Shown: positions 1-9,267, counted from the stretch's first letter. The stretch: 15,444 bases of DNA from CAZHDI01 sp964531285 (GCA_964531285.1 CAZHDI010000082.1:1-15444); one strand, 5' to 3'. Made by a program: numbers and translations. The notes: generated from the letters alone by a model not told the origin.

Positions 1-1
1 G

Positions 2-886
<885 letters not shown>

Positions 887-936
887 TCACCCCGCCCCAT
901 GGCTCCGGACCCGATACGCAGACACGGGCGGACCCC

Positions 937-1575
937 ATGGACATGACCCTCTTCACCCTCACCGATCTCATCCTCCTGGCTCTGGTTTTGGCCTCGGCGG
1001 GCCTCGCGCTGCGGCGCGGGCTGATGCGCGAGGGCCTCGCCATGGCCACCTGGCTCTTGGCGGCGGGCCTCACATACGCGGTCTACCGCGCCGCCGGGCC
1101 TGAACTGCGCGATCTTCTGGGCCCGAGCTGGCTGGTGCACGGGCTCATTCTGCTGGCCCTGTTCTGCGGCCTCGTGGTGATGTTCCGCGGCGCGACGCGG
1201 GATCTCGTGCACCGCAAGATCGGCGGCGAGGTGGCGAGTTGGGATCAGGTCGCGGGCTTCTTTTTCGGCGTCGCGCGGGGCGTTGTCGCCATTGCCTTGC
1301 TGTTTCAGGCCTATGTCGCGGTGTTTACCTATGACAACGTGCCCTCCTGGTTTCAGAGCGCGCGCCTCTATCCCGTTGTCACATTGACGTCAAACAGCTT
1401 GAACGCGGTCGCCGAGGAGCCCATAAGAGGGACAGCCGCCCGCTTCGGGACACATCCGGACCGGGCCGACCGGCAGCCGTCCGCCCGAGCGCAGGATGCC
1501 CCGCCGGACGGGTATTCGACCGACGAGCGCGGGGCCATCGATCAACTGGTGCGCACCAGACTCGATACGCCCTAG
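937..1575 (+). CDS. cvpA: CvpA family inner-membrane protein
   Basis: CvpA-family proteins are small inner-membrane proteins named for a role in colicin V production in E. coli. Their biochemical role is still unclear, and the gene commonly sits just before purF, as here. The 212-residue product has about four hydrophobic segments: near the N-terminus, then around LMREGLAMATWLLAAG, LVHGLILLALFCGLVVM and VAGFFFGVARGVVAIALL. The G/R-rich turn after the first helix (ALRRGLMREGLA) is typical of the family. A hydrophilic, probably disordered C-terminus ends in an ERGAIDQLV-like segment, as in alphaproteobacterial members. I chose ATG 937 because family members start just before the first helix; ATG 943 is equally possible. 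A TTG at 883 overlaps the radA stop and would add 18 polar residues. The Shine-Dalgarno site is weak. The stop lies 13 bases before purF, so the genes are probably cotranscribed. Confidence 0.88.
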   Translation: MDMTLFTLTDLILLALVLASAGLALRRGLMREGLAMATWLLAAGLTYAVYRAAGPELRDLLGPSWLVHGLILLALFCGLVVMFRGATRDLVHRKIGGEVASWDQVAGFFFGVARGVVAIALLFQAYVAVFTYDNVPSWFQSARLYPVVTLTSNSLNAVAEEPIRGTAARFGTHPDRADRQPSARAQDAPPDGYSTDERGAIDQLVRTRLDTP

Positions 1576-1588
1576 GGACAGGACCCTC

Positions 1589-3097
1589 ATGGCATCATCG
1601 CCCGAGAACCAGGACATCGGCCCCGCAACCGGCGTGGACATGGCGTCCGATTGGGGCTTGGACGACGATCACTTCAAGGACGAATGCGGCGTCTTCGGCA
1701 TTATCGGCCATGAAGACGCGGCGATCCTGACCGCGCTCGGCCTCCACGCCCTTCAGCATCGCGGTCAGGACGCCGCCGGCATCGTCAGCTTCGACGGCGA
1801 GCATTTCTCGGCCGAACTGCACAAGGGCCTGGTGGGCGACAATTTCTCGGCCGAAAGCGGCACGTTGGACAACCTTCCGGGCCGCAGCGCCATCGGCCAT
1901 GTGCGCTATCCCACCGCCGGCGGCTCGGCTTTGAAGAATATTCAGCCGCTCTATGCCGATCTGCCCACGGGCGGCATCGCCATGGCCCATAACGGCAACC
2001 TGACCAACGCCGCGCTGCTGCGCCACGATCTGGTGGACCATGGCGCGATCTTTCAGTCCACATCCGATACCGAGACCATCCTGCATCTGGTGGCGACGAG
2101 CCGCGCGAAACGCGTGGCCGACCGTCTGGCTGAAGCCCTGCGGCAGGTCGAGGGCGCGTTTTCGCTGATCTGCCTGACCAACAAGAAGCTCATCGGTGTG
2201 CGCGATCCCAACGGCATCCGCCCGCTGGTGCTCGGCCGGTTGGGCGAGGCCCATGTCCTGGCGTCGGAAACCTGCGCCCTCGATATCATTGGCGCGCATC
2301 ACATCCGCGATGTCGAACCGGGCGAGATGGTCATCATCGAAGCGGGCAAGGCCCCGGTTTCGGTCCGCCCCTTCGCGCCGCGCCCCAACCGCTTCTGCAT
2401 CTTTGAGTATGTCTATTTCTCACGGGCCGACAGCGTGTTCGACGGCATCGGCGTCTATGAGAGCCGCAAGAATATCGGCCGGGAGTTGTTCAGCGAGTCG
2501 CCGGCCGAGGCCGATATCGTCTGCCCGGTGCCGGACTCGGGCGTCGCCGCCGCGCTCGGCTATGCCGAAGCGGCGGGCCTGCCCTTCGACTACGGCATCA
2601 TCAAGAACAACTATATCGGCCGGACCTTCATCAAGCCGACCGAGGCCTCGCGCCAGCATGCGGTGCGCCTGAAGCTGAGTCCCAACCGGTCGGCCATCGA
2701 AGGCAAGCGCGTGCTGTTGGTCGATGATTCCATCGTGCGCGGCACGACCTCAGTCGGCATCGTTCAGATGGTCCGCGATGCGGGCGCGCGCGAAGTGCAT
2801 ATGCGCATCGCCTCACCGCCGACCATCGGCGCCTGTTATTACGGGGTCGATACGCCGGACACGGACAAGCTCATCGCCTCCCAGCGCACAAATGAGGGGA
2901 TCCGCGAGACGATCCAGGCGGACAGTCTCGCCTATCTGTCCATCGACGGGCTTTACCGGGCCATGGGCAAGCCGGCCCGCAACGATCAGGACCCGGGCTA
3001 TTGCGACGCCTGTTTCACGCGCGACTACCCGATCCGCCTCCTGGATCAGGAAGGCAGCGATCGGGACCGCCAACTCAGCTTTATGCAACTGTCATGA
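1589..3097 (+). CDS. purF: Amidophosphoribosyltransferase PurF
   Basis: PurF catalyses the first committed step of purine synthesis, PRPP + glutamine to 5-phosphoribosylamine, in the cytosol. The product is 502 residues. The N-terminal-nucleophile cysteine is Cys33 (DECGVFGI), so about 32 residues form a propeptide that must be removed. The class II glutamine amidotransferase domain follows (LQHRGQDAAGI, GHVRYPTAG, HNGNLTN). The phosphoribosyltransferase domain carries the PRPP loop VLLVDDSIVRGTTS. Cysteines at 270, 416, 472 and 475 (FCIFEY, GACYYG, YCDAC) match the four [4Fe-4S] ligands of the Bacillus-type enzyme, so this is the oxygen-sensitive iron-sulfur form. ATG 1589 is chosen because AGGA lies at 1580-1583; a longer open frame upstream overlaps cvpA. 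The stop overlaps the next gene's start in ATGA, which implies translational coupling. Confidence 0.97.
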   Translation: MASSPENQDIGPATGVDMASDWGLDDDHFKDECGVFGIIGHEDAAILTALGLHALQHRGQDAAGIVSFDGEHFSAELHKGLVGDNFSAESGTLDNLPGRSAIGHVRYPTAGGSALKNIQPLYADLPTGGIAMAHNGNLTNAALLRHDLVDHGAIFQSTSDTETILHLVATSRAKRVADRLAEALRQVEGAFSLICLTNKKLIGVRDPNGIRPLVLGRLGEAHVLASETCALDIIGAHHIRDVEPGEMVIIEAGKAPVSVRPFAPRPNRFCIFEYVYFSRADSVFDGIGVYESRKNIGRELFSESPAEADIVCPVPDSGVAAALGYAEAAGLPFDYGIIKNNYIGRTFIKPTEASRQHAVRLKLSPNRSAIEGKRVLLVDDSIVRGTTSVGIVQMVRDAGAREVHMRIASPPTIGACYYGVDTPDTDKLIASQRTNEGIRETIQADSLAYLSIDGLYRAMGKPARNDQDPGYCDACFTRDYPIRLLDQEGSDRDRQLSFMQLS

Positions 3098-3849
3098 CCG
3101 AATCCCCGAACACACAGCCCCTGGCGGGGCGTTTAGCCCTGGTGACCGGTGCATCGCGCGGGATCGGCCGGGCCGTGGCTCTTGGGCTTGCCGAACAGGG
3201 CGCGGAGTTGATCCTCATTGCGCGGACCGTCGGCGGCCTCGAGGAGGTCGATGACGCGGTCAAGGCGATGGGCGGCAAGGCCTCGCTCGTGCCCCTTGAC
3301 CTCACGGATTTCGACGGGCTCGACCGGCTCGGCGCCTTGATCTTCGAGCGCTGGAAGAAGCTGGACATTTTGATCGGCAATGCCGGGATATTAGGCCCCT
3401 TGAGCCCGATCGGTCATATTCCGCCCAAGGAATGGCACAAGCTCCTTGATGTGAACCTCACCGCGAACTGGCGTCTGATCCGCAGCATGGATCCGCTGCT
3501 GCGCCAGTCCGATGCGGGACGCGCCGTCTTCGTCACGTCAGGCGCGGCGCATAAGCACCGGCCCTTTTGGGGCGGTTATGCGGTCACGAAGGCCGCGCTT
3601 GAGTCCCTGGTGCTGACCTATGCCGCCGAATGCGCCAAGACGACCGTGCAGGCCAATCTGGTCAATCCGGGCGCGACCCGCACCGCGATGCGCGCCGCCG
3701 CCATGCCGGGCGAGGACCCGGATACCCTGCCCCGGCCGCAGGATCTGGTGCCGGTGTTCCTGGATCTCGTCAGCCCCAAGAGCACCCGCCACGGCGAGAT
3801 CATCGAGGCCCGGGCCGAGGGCGTGACACCGCCCGCGCCGTCCGCCTGA
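3094..3849 (+). CDS. Short-chain dehydrogenase/reductase (SDR), classical type
   Basis: This 251-residue protein is a classical SDR with a single Rossmann domain and should be an NAD(P)-dependent oxidoreductase of unknown substrate. Visible motifs are the cofactor loop TGASRGIG (18-25), GNAG (95-98, in place of the usual NNAG), catalytic Ser149 in VTSGAA, and Tyr162/Lys166 in YAVTK. The segment LVNPGATRT after beta-6 is also typical. Start ATG 3094 overlaps the purF stop (ATGA), so translation is probably coupled; an upstream extension in the same frame lies wholly within purF and is discarded. Position directly behind purF is, from memory, recurrent in Alphaproteobacteria, but I know of no proven link to purine synthesis. 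A FabG-like name would be over-specific. Confidence 0.9.
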   Translation: MTESPNTQPLAGRLALVTGASRGIGRAVALGLAEQGAELILIARTVGGLEEVDDAVKAMGGKASLVPLDLTDFDGLDRLGALIFERWKKLDILIGNAGILGPLSPIGHIPPKEWHKLLDVNLTANWRLIRSMDPLLRQSDAGRAVFVTSGAAHKHRPFWGGYAVTKAALESLVLTYAAECAKTTVQANLVNPGATRTAMRAAAMPGEDPDTLPRPQDLVPVFLDLVSPKSTRHGEIIEARAEGVTPPAPSA

Positions 3850-3865
3850 CAGCGGGACAGCCCGC

Positions 3866-4636
3866 ATGGCCATCATCCTGGTGCTGACGGCGTTTCTGGC
3901 GTCCCTGTTGACGCTGTTTTCAGGCTTTGGGCTGGGCACGCTGTTGATGCCGGTCGCCGCGATCGGCTTTCCGGTCGCGGTCGCCGTGGCGCTGACTGCC
4001 TTCGTGCATCTGCTCAACAGCCTGCTGAAAGCCGCCCTGTTTCATCCATGGATCGCCTGGCGCATTGCGCTGCTCTTCGGCGTCCCCGCGCTCCTGGCGG
4101 CGATCCCCGGCGCCTGGCTCTTGACCCGGATGGCCGATCAACAGGCGCTCCGGTCCTACACACTGTTCGGGATGGATGCCGAGATCACACCGGTCAAGCT
4201 GAGCGTCGGTCTGCTGCTCGTCATCTTTGCCCTGGCGGAATGGCTCAGCCTCGCGGCCAAGATCCGGGTGCCCCAACGGTATCTCCCGGCCGGCGGGCTG
4301 TTGAGCGGGTTCTTCGGCGGGCTGTCGGGCCATCAGGGCGCGTTTCGCAGCGCGTTTCTGCTCCATGCCGGGCTCGACCCGAAAGGGTTCGTAGCGACCA
4401 ATGCCGTCATCGCCGCCTTTGTGGATCTGGCGCGCCTTGCGGTCTACGGGATCAATCTTGACCTTCTGCTGGACGCGGTCGATCCCGGCCTTCTCGCGGC
4501 AGTGACCGCGGCGGCGCTGGCCGGGGTCCTGGTCGGGCGGCTCGGGGTCAAGAGCGTGACCATCGGCTCGATCCAGACCCTGGTGGCCATCCTGCTCCTG
4601 ATGCTCGGCATCGCGATGATCGCCGGGCTGATCTAG
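3866..4636 (+). CDS. TSUP family transporter (TauE/SafE, sulfite exporter-like)
   Basis: The 256-residue protein is almost wholly hydrophobic, with about eight predicted membrane segments in two similar halves, as in TauE/SafE (TSUP) permeases. The first half has the glycine-rich stretch TLFSGFGLGTLLMPV. The second half has GLLSGFFGGLSGHQGAFRSA, corresponding to the family's repeated Gly-rich loop. Family members move sulfite, sulfonates, sulfoacetate or related organic anions across the inner membrane. Nothing here fixes the substrate, since no sulfur gene is nearby. ATG 3866 lies 16 bases after the SDR stop behind a weak AGCGGGA site, so cotranscription with purF-SDR is likely. The stop lies 3 bases from the convergent der stop, leaving no room for an intergenic terminator. 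Confidence 0.85.
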   Translation: MAIILVLTAFLASLLTLFSGFGLGTLLMPVAAIGFPVAVAVALTAFVHLLNSLLKAALFHPWIAWRIALLFGVPALLAAIPGAWLLTRMADQQALRSYTLFGMDAEITPVKLSVGLLLVIFALAEWLSLAAKIRVPQRYLPAGGLLSGFFGGLSGHQGAFRSAFLLHAGLDPKGFVATNAVIAAFVDLARLAVYGINLDLLLDAVDPGLLAAVTAAALAGVLVGRLGVKSVTIGSIQTLVAILLLMLGIAMIAGLI

Positions 4637-4639
4637 ACA

Positions 4640-6031
4640 TTAGTCATCCTTCGCATACGGATTGTCGCGCTTGCGCCAGAACAGACGGATCGGAACGGCA
4701 GGCAGGTCGAAGGTCTCACGGATGCCGTTGATCAGATAGCGGCTGTAGGAGTCCGGGAGATCGGTCGGGCGCGTCGTAAAGGCGGCGAAGCTCGGCGGGC
4801 GGGCCTTCACCTGGGTGATATAGCGGATGCGCACGCGCCGGCCCCCGGCCGCCGGCGGCGGATGGCGCTCCAGCGCGGTTTCCAGCCAGCGGTTGAGCGC
4901 CGAGGTCGGCACCCGCCGGTTCCAGATGTCATAGACATCGAAGGCGCTGTTCATCAGCGCGGTGAGTCCCTTGCCGTGTTCGCCCGACATCGGCACCAGC
5001 GGCACGCCTTTGACCTGGGGCAACAGCCGGTCGACCATCTCCAACGCGTCGCGCCGGGCTTGGGTCTGATCCTCCACAAGGTCCCATTTGTTATAACCGA
5101 TGACGAGCGCCCGCCCCTCCCGGATGATGAGATCGGCCAGCGTCAGGTCCTGCTTCTCGAACGGCGCCTGGGAATCGATCAGCAATATGACGACTTCGGC
5201 GAAGCGGATCGCCCGCAGCGTGTCGGCCACGGACAGTTTTTCGACCTTCTCGACGACCCGCGCCTTCCGGCGCATGCCGGCGGTGTCGTAGAGCTTGACA
5301 GGCCGGTTCTCCCAATCCCAATCGACCGCGATGGAATCGCGCGTGATACCGGCTTCGGGGCCGGTCAGGAGCCGGTCCTCGCCGATCAGCGTATTGATGA
5401 GCGTGGATTTGCCGGCATTGGGCCGTCCGCACACGGCAATGCGCAACGGGCGGTCCGGGCCGAGGACATACTCCTCGTCCGGAGCCGGCAGATCCGCCGG
5501 GCCAGGGCCGTCGGGCCCGAAGCCGAGGCCCGTGAACGCCGCCTCAAGCGCCACATACAGATCGCTCATGCCCTCGCCATGTTCGGCCGAGACCGGGATC
5601 GGCTCGCCAAGCCCCATGGCATAGGCATCGTACAGACCGGTATCGCCCGCCTTGCCCTCGCATTTGTTGGCGACCAACAGGACCGGCTTGCCGGCTTTAC
5701 GCAAAAGCTCGGCGAAATGGCTGTCGAGCGGCATCACCCCGGCGCGCGCATCGATCATGAACAGGCACACATCGGCCTCGTCGATGGCCCGCTCGGTCTG
5801 CTGGCGCATGCGGGCCTCAAGCTGGTCGGCCCGGGCTTCTTCGAGGCCCGCGGTATCGAACAGCCGGAAGGTCAGATCGCCGAGCCGGGCCTCGCCCTCA
5901 CGCCGGTCCCGGGTCACGCCGGGTGTGTCGTCCACAATGGCAAGCTGCTTGCCGACGAGGCGGTTGAACAGGGTGGACTTGCCGACATTGGGCCGGCCGA
6001 TGATGGCGACACTGGGCAGGGACATCGTCAT
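4640..6031 (-). CDS. der: Ribosome-associated GTPase Der (EngA)
   Basis: Der is an essential GTPase with two tandem G domains and a C-terminal KH-like domain that acts in 50S ribosomal subunit maturation. The first G domain shows GRPNVGKST, DTPGVTRD, DTAGL and NKCE (Glu in place of the canonical Asp of NKxD). The second shows GRPNAGKST, EAGITRD, DTAGM and NKWD. The KH-like domain ends with the typical RLFWRKRDNPYA tail. ATG 6031 gives 463 residues; ATG 6025 is two codons later and would also serve. A TTG at 6061 would add ten residues not expected before the first beta strand. The gene is the last of the yfgM-bamB-der order shared with E. coli, 88 bases after bamB. It converges with the TSUP gene. 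Confidence 0.96.
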   Translation of the reverse strand: MTMSLPSVAIIGRPNVGKSTLFNRLVGKQLAIVDDTPGVTRDRREGEARLGDLTFRLFDTAGLEEARADQLEARMRQQTERAIDEADVCLFMIDARAGVMPLDSHFAELLRKAGKPVLLVANKCEGKAGDTGLYDAYAMGLGEPIPVSAEHGEGMSDLYVALEAAFTGLGFGPDGPGPADLPAPDEEYVLGPDRPLRIAVCGRPNAGKSTLINTLIGEDRLLTGPEAGITRDSIAVDWDWENRPVKLYDTAGMRRKARVVEKVEKLSVADTLRAIRFAEVVILLIDSQAPFEKQDLTLADLIIREGRALVIGYNKWDLVEDQTQARRDALEMVDRLLPQVKGVPLVPMSGEHGKGLTALMNSAFDVYDIWNRRVPTSALNRWLETALERHPPPAAGGRRVRIRYITQVKARPPSFAAFTTRPTDLPDSYSRYLINGIRETFDLPAVPIRLFWRKRDNPYAKDD

Positions 6032-6119
6032 GACAGGTGTTCCAAACGACAGGACCGACAACGCATGGCGCGCCGCCGGTCCCGAATGCGGTCGTGAGGC
6101 GTTGCCGCGGTGCGCAGAC

Positions 6120-7529
6120 TCAGCGCATGGCGGTCAGCTTGCCGTCATCCGTCAACAGATAAACGATGCCGTTGGAGACGACCGGCTGGACATAAACCGG
6201 CCCGACGCCGCGCTGGGCCGACATCACGCTGCCGTCCATGGGATTGATAAAGGCGATCTCGCCGAGCGAATTGACCATCATCAGACGGCCCGACAGCAGC
6301 AGCGGCCCGGTCCAGGCCACATGGCCTTCGCGGTCTTCGGGATCCTCATAGCGCTTCAGGCCGGTAAGCCAGCGGATCCGCCCGTCGCGCCGGGAAATGC
6401 ACACGAGTTCGGCATCGACCGTGATCAGATAGAGAAACTCGCCCGCGACCCAAGGCGTCTGGGTGCCCGCGATATTCCGCGTCCAGACACGCTCGCCGGT
6501 GCGCAGGTCAATCGACACCATGCGGCCCGAATGGCTGACCGCATAGACCCGGCCATCGTCGATGACGGGCCGCGCGGCGATATCATTGATCCCGGCCATG
6601 GCCGTGGCCTTACCGGTCTTCACAAGCGTGTCGGTCCAGGTCTCGCGCCCATTGGCCACCCGAAAGGCGATCAACTCCCCCGAGGTGAAAGGCGAGACCA
6701 CCACATCGTCGCCGACCGCCGGGCTCACCGCCGAAAGGATGCCCGAGGTCTCGGACATGGCGCGGTGGCTCCACAGGCTGCGCCCGGTTTCGGTGTCGAA
6801 AGCATGAAGCTGATTGTCCGTGGCCGTCACGAACACGCGCCCAGCCTTGACCGTCGGGGCCGAGCGGATCGGCACACCGACGGATTTCTGCCAGACGATC
6901 TCGCCGGTGGCCCCGTCGAGCGCGCTGACTTGACCGAAGCCGTTGGCAACGAACAGACGGTCATCGCCATAGGCCATGCCGCCACCGAAACCGACTTCGG
7001 CATTCTCGTCTTCCGGCACCAGATCCTGTTCCCAAAGATCGTCACCGGATGTGCGCTCGAACGCGCGGACCCGGACCCGGGTGTCGAGGACATAGATGCG
7101 CTCATCGGCGATGATCGGCGGCGCGGTGAGCGGCGCCCCGCCCGTGGATCCGCGCCCGGCATCGATCGACCAGAGCGATTTCAAGGTCTTCGAGCCCGAC
7201 GGCCCGCCATCGCCGACCTGCAAATGCGAGAAGGCATTGGACGGCACGCCGCCCGGCTGAGACCAGTTGGCATTCAGGATCGGGGCCGGCAGGGTCACCT
7301 CAAGATCCGCAATGCGCGGATCGGGTTCGAGCTTTTGTTCAAGCTCCAGGATCGAGATGCGCCGGCTGGCCGGCGCGACATTCTTTTCCTCGGGCTCGTC
7401 GCCGCCGTCGACCATGTCGAGAAAGGCGCAGCCCCCCAGGGTGGCCGCCGCCGCGACAATGGCCAGCAGCCGGCCGCCCGCCGTCATGATCCGTGTGCCG
7501 AGGGCTGTATCCGAATTGCGCATGCCCAT
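6120..7529 (-). CDS. bamB: BamB-like outer-membrane assembly lipoprotein (PQQ beta-propeller)
   Basis: BamB is an outer-membrane lipoprotein of the beta-barrel assembly machine that docks on BamA. The 469-residue product has a hydrophobic N-terminal segment and the lipobox LGGC, with the lipid-bearing Cys at 34 and Ala at +2, which fits outer-membrane sorting. The body is made of repeated PQQ-type blades such as GQVSALDGATGEIVWQ, LHAFDTETGRSLW and RMVSIDLRTGERVW, as expected for a propeller. Start ATG 7529 overlaps the preceding stop in TAATG, indicating coupling. ATG 7487 (residue 15) would give a tidier signal peptide, so the start is uncertain. The product is longer than E. coli BamB (about 390), with the extra length mainly between the lipobox and the first blades. 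The yfgM-bamB-der context supports BamB over a PQQ dehydrogenase; there is no catalytic dehydrogenase region. Confidence 0.88.
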   Translation of the reverse strand: MGMRNSDTALGTRIMTAGGRLLAIVAAAATLGGCAFLDMVDGGDEPEEKNVAPASRRISILELEQKLEPDPRIADLEVTLPAPILNANWSQPGGVPSNAFSHLQVGDGGPSGSKTLKSLWSIDAGRGSTGGAPLTAPPIIADERIYVLDTRVRVRAFERTSGDDLWEQDLVPEDENAEVGFGGGMAYGDDRLFVANGFGQVSALDGATGEIVWQKSVGVPIRSAPTVKAGRVFVTATDNQLHAFDTETGRSLWSHRAMSETSGILSAVSPAVGDDVVVSPFTSGELIAFRVANGRETWTDTLVKTGKATAMAGINDIAARPVIDDGRVYAVSHSGRMVSIDLRTGERVWTRNIAGTQTPWVAGEFLYLITVDAELVCISRRDGRIRWLTGLKRYEDPEDREGHVAWTGPLLLSGRLMMVNSLGEIAFINPMDGSVMSAQRGVGPVYVQPVVSNGIVYLLTDDGKLTAMR

Positions 7530-8275
7530 TATTCGCTCCCCTCAGCTTGCCCCGGTTCCGCCGCGGGTGCGGCCTCGTCCGCCGCCGCCGCGCCGCTGTC
7601 ATCGGTCTGTGCCACGGCAATCGTACCGCTCAGAAACTCGACCATCTGCGAGGCCCGGGAGCGCAGCCCCTGGGGCGCGGACTCATCATCGGACACGAGT
7701 TGGTAGGACTCGCGCGCCGCATCGAAGGCCCCGGCCCGCATCTGCGCCAACGCATCGAGTTCGCGCGCGAAGGCCGCCCACGGATTATCGTCGCGCAATT
7801 GCGGCGCCAGACGGTCGCGCAGCGCATCCGGGTCGCTGTCATCGGCCACCAGATAGGCCGCTTTCAGGGCCGCCAGACCGCGATAGATCCGGCCCACCCC
7901 GTTATCGGCGGCAATCTCATCGTAAAGGCCGACCGCCGCGCTGACATTGGCCGTGTCTTCGAGAAGCGCGGCTTGCCGGAAGCGGGCCAGAAGCGCATAG
8001 CCGTCCGGACCGTCATCCAGCTCACGGAATGCGGCGAGCGCTTCGGGTGTCGCGCCCTCGGCCGTGAGAACCTCTTCGGCAATCCGGTAGTTGTCGGACG
8101 CGGCAGCCTGCCGTCCCGCCTGCCAGGACTGATAGCCGAGCCAGCCCGCCGACAGCGCGATCGCGCCAACAACGCCGCCGATGATGGCGGGGCCATAGGA
8201 CCGCCAGATCGATTCAAGACGGGCGTTGCGAACGTCCTCGTCGACTTCCCGTTCGAATGCGGTTTGATCCGTCAC
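7529..8275 (-). CDS. yfgM: YfgM-like membrane-anchored TPR-type protein
   Basis: YfgM-type proteins are single-pass inner-membrane proteins with a periplasmic tetratricopeptide-like domain; in E. coli YfgM associates with the Sec translocon and the chaperone PpiD. Read from GTG 8275 the product has 248 residues: a short charged cytosolic end (FEREVDEDVRNARLE), one membrane helix at about 28-48, a helical region with TPR-like A/L/Y spacing, and an Ala/Asp/Glu-rich low-complexity tail. GTG is preferred because GGAG lies 9 bases upstream and relatives start just before the FxREVxEDxR segment. An ATG at 8329 would add 18 basic residues and would place a strong hairpin inside the coding region. 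The helical repeats are inferred from composition and context rather than a clean motif. It overlaps bamB by one base. Confidence 0.8.
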   Translation of the reverse strand: MTDQTAFEREVDEDVRNARLESIWRSYGPAIIGGVVGAIALSAGWLGYQSWQAGRQAAASDNYRIAEEVLTAEGATPEALAAFRELDDGPDGYALLARFRQAALLEDTANVSAAVGLYDEIAADNGVGRIYRGLAALKAAYLVADDSDPDALRDRLAPQLRDDNPWAAFARELDALAQMRAGAFDAARESYQLVSDDESAPQGLRSRASQMVEFLSGTIAVAQTDDSGAAAADEAAPAAEPGQAEGSE

Positions 8276-8301
8276 TCGCTTACACTCCGCGCAGGCTGAG
8301 A

Positions 8302-8325
8302 TGCGGCGCCGAAGCGGCTGCCGCA
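8302..8325. other. Strong GC hairpin between panB and the yfgM-like gene
   Basis: TGCGGC+GCCG pairs with CGGC+GCCGCA around the loop AAG, with one bulged T at 8319, giving ten GC-rich pairs. On the minus strand no U-tract follows, so it is not a standard intrinsic terminator. It could be an attenuating or mRNA-protecting element in the leader of the yfgM-like gene. Its presence favours the GTG 8275 start over ATG 8329, which would make it coding. Confidence 0.45.
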
Positions 8326-8347
8326 CCATTCCGATAAATGCTTGTCT

Positions 8348-8376
8348 ACCCTATCCGCCGCGCCGGGGCGAGGCAA
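8348..8376 (-). promoter_or_regulatory. Possible promoter of the yfgM-bamB-der genes
   Basis: On the minus strand TTGCCT (8371-8376) and TAGGGT (8348-8353) are 17 bases apart, within the 152-base gap between panB and the yfgM-like gene. Both boxes are imperfect (about four and three of six). Spacing and position make it plausible, nothing more. Confidence 0.3.
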
Positions 8377-8427
8377 TCGGCGCTGCCCGTCGCCACGGCC
8401 GTCCCAGGCATCGGCGACCGGCCGGGA

Positions 8428-9267
8428 TTAGCCCTCGGAGCGCATCTGATAGGTGTGTTCGGCAGCCGGGAAACGCCGCGCGCGCACATCGGCCGCATAG
8501 GTCTGGGCCGCCGCGCCGATCGCCGCGCCGAGCCCGGCGAATCGCCGGACGAATTTGGGCGCGCGATCGGTCATGCCGAGCATGTCTTCGGTCACGAGAA
8601 TCTGACCGTCGCAGCGGCTTGAGGCGCCGATTCCGATGGTCGGGACCGTGGCCAATTCCGTCAGCCGGTCCGCCAGGGGTTCGGCCACGCCTTCGACGAC
8701 GACACAAAACGCCCCCGCCGCGCATACGGCCTGCAGATCGCCTTCGATCCCGGCCCAGTCCGCCCGGCTGCGCCCCTGTGCCTTGAACCCGCCCAGCGCC
8801 TGAATCGACTGCGGCGTCAGGCCGACATGGCCCATCACCGGGATACCCCGCGCCGTCAGGAAACCAATGGTGTCGGCCATGACCCGGCCGCCTTCGAGCT
8901 TAACCGCCTGGGCACCGGTTTCCTGGAGGATGCGCGCGGCATTGCGATAGGCGGCCTCCCGGCTTTCCTCATAGGACCCAAAGGGCATGTCCACCGCGAC
9001 CAGGGCGTGAGAGGAGCCGCGCATGACCGCCTGGCCGTGATTGATCATCATATCGAGGGTCACACCGAGCGTGGTGTCCATGCCGTAGACGACCATGCCC
9101 AGGGAATCGCCGACCAGAAGCAGATCGCAATGGGGGTCGAGCAGCTTGGCCATGGGCGCGGTGTAGGCGGTTAGCGACACGATCGGCTCGCCGCCTTTGC
9201 GGGCGCGGATGTCAGGAACGCTCACCCGGCGGGCGGGACGCGGCGCGACGGTGGACTGGGTGGACAT
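8428..9267 (-). CDS. panB: 3-methyl-2-oxobutanoate hydroxymethyltransferase PanB
   Basis: PanB transfers a hydroxymethyl group from 5,10-methylene-THF to alpha-ketoisovalerate to make ketopantoate, the first step towards pantothenate and coenzyme A. The 279-residue length is normal. Residues aligning with the E. coli metal ligands are visible: Asp54 (VGDSLGMV), Asp93 (VDMPFGSY) and Glu125 (KLEGG). The expected catalytic Glu is Glu192 (VVEGVAEPLA). The segments GHVGLTPQS and IGIGASSRCDGQILV are also hallmarks. ATG 9267 has a good AGGAAAGG site just upstream. No panC is beside it. The gap to the yfgM-like gene (152 bases with a strong hairpin) suggests that panB may be a separate transcript or that readthrough is attenuated. 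Confidence 0.96.
   Translation of the reverse strand: MSTQSTVAPRPARRVSVPDIRARKGGEPIVSLTAYTAPMAKLLDPHCDLLLVGDSLGMVVYGMDTTLGVTLDMMINHGQAVMRGSSHALVAVDMPFGSYEESREAAYRNAARILQETGAQAVKLEGGRVMADTIGFLTARGIPVMGHVGLTPQSIQALGGFKAQGRSRADWAGIEGDLQAVCAAGAFCVVVEGVAEPLADRLTELATVPTIGIGASSRCDGQILVTEDMLGMTDRAPKFVRRFAGLGAAIGAAAQTYAADVRARRFPAAEHTYQMRSEG

Noticed and set aside
4640..6031. Der first G domain has NKCE where NKxD is canonical
   Set aside because: I recall Asn-Lys-x-Glu in this domain in other alphaproteobacterial Der proteins, and all other motifs are intact, so it is not treated as a defect.
6052..6082. GGACCG/CGGTCC inverted repeat between bamB and der
   Set aside because: The 6-bp stem has a 19-base loop and no T-run, and it is easily explained by GC-rich composition. 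It is not supported as a terminator.
5652..7706. Long rightward open frame (about 680 codons) across der and bamB
   Set aside because: It is antisense to two well-recognised genes, spans the gap between them, and its translation has no family features and a GC-driven composition.
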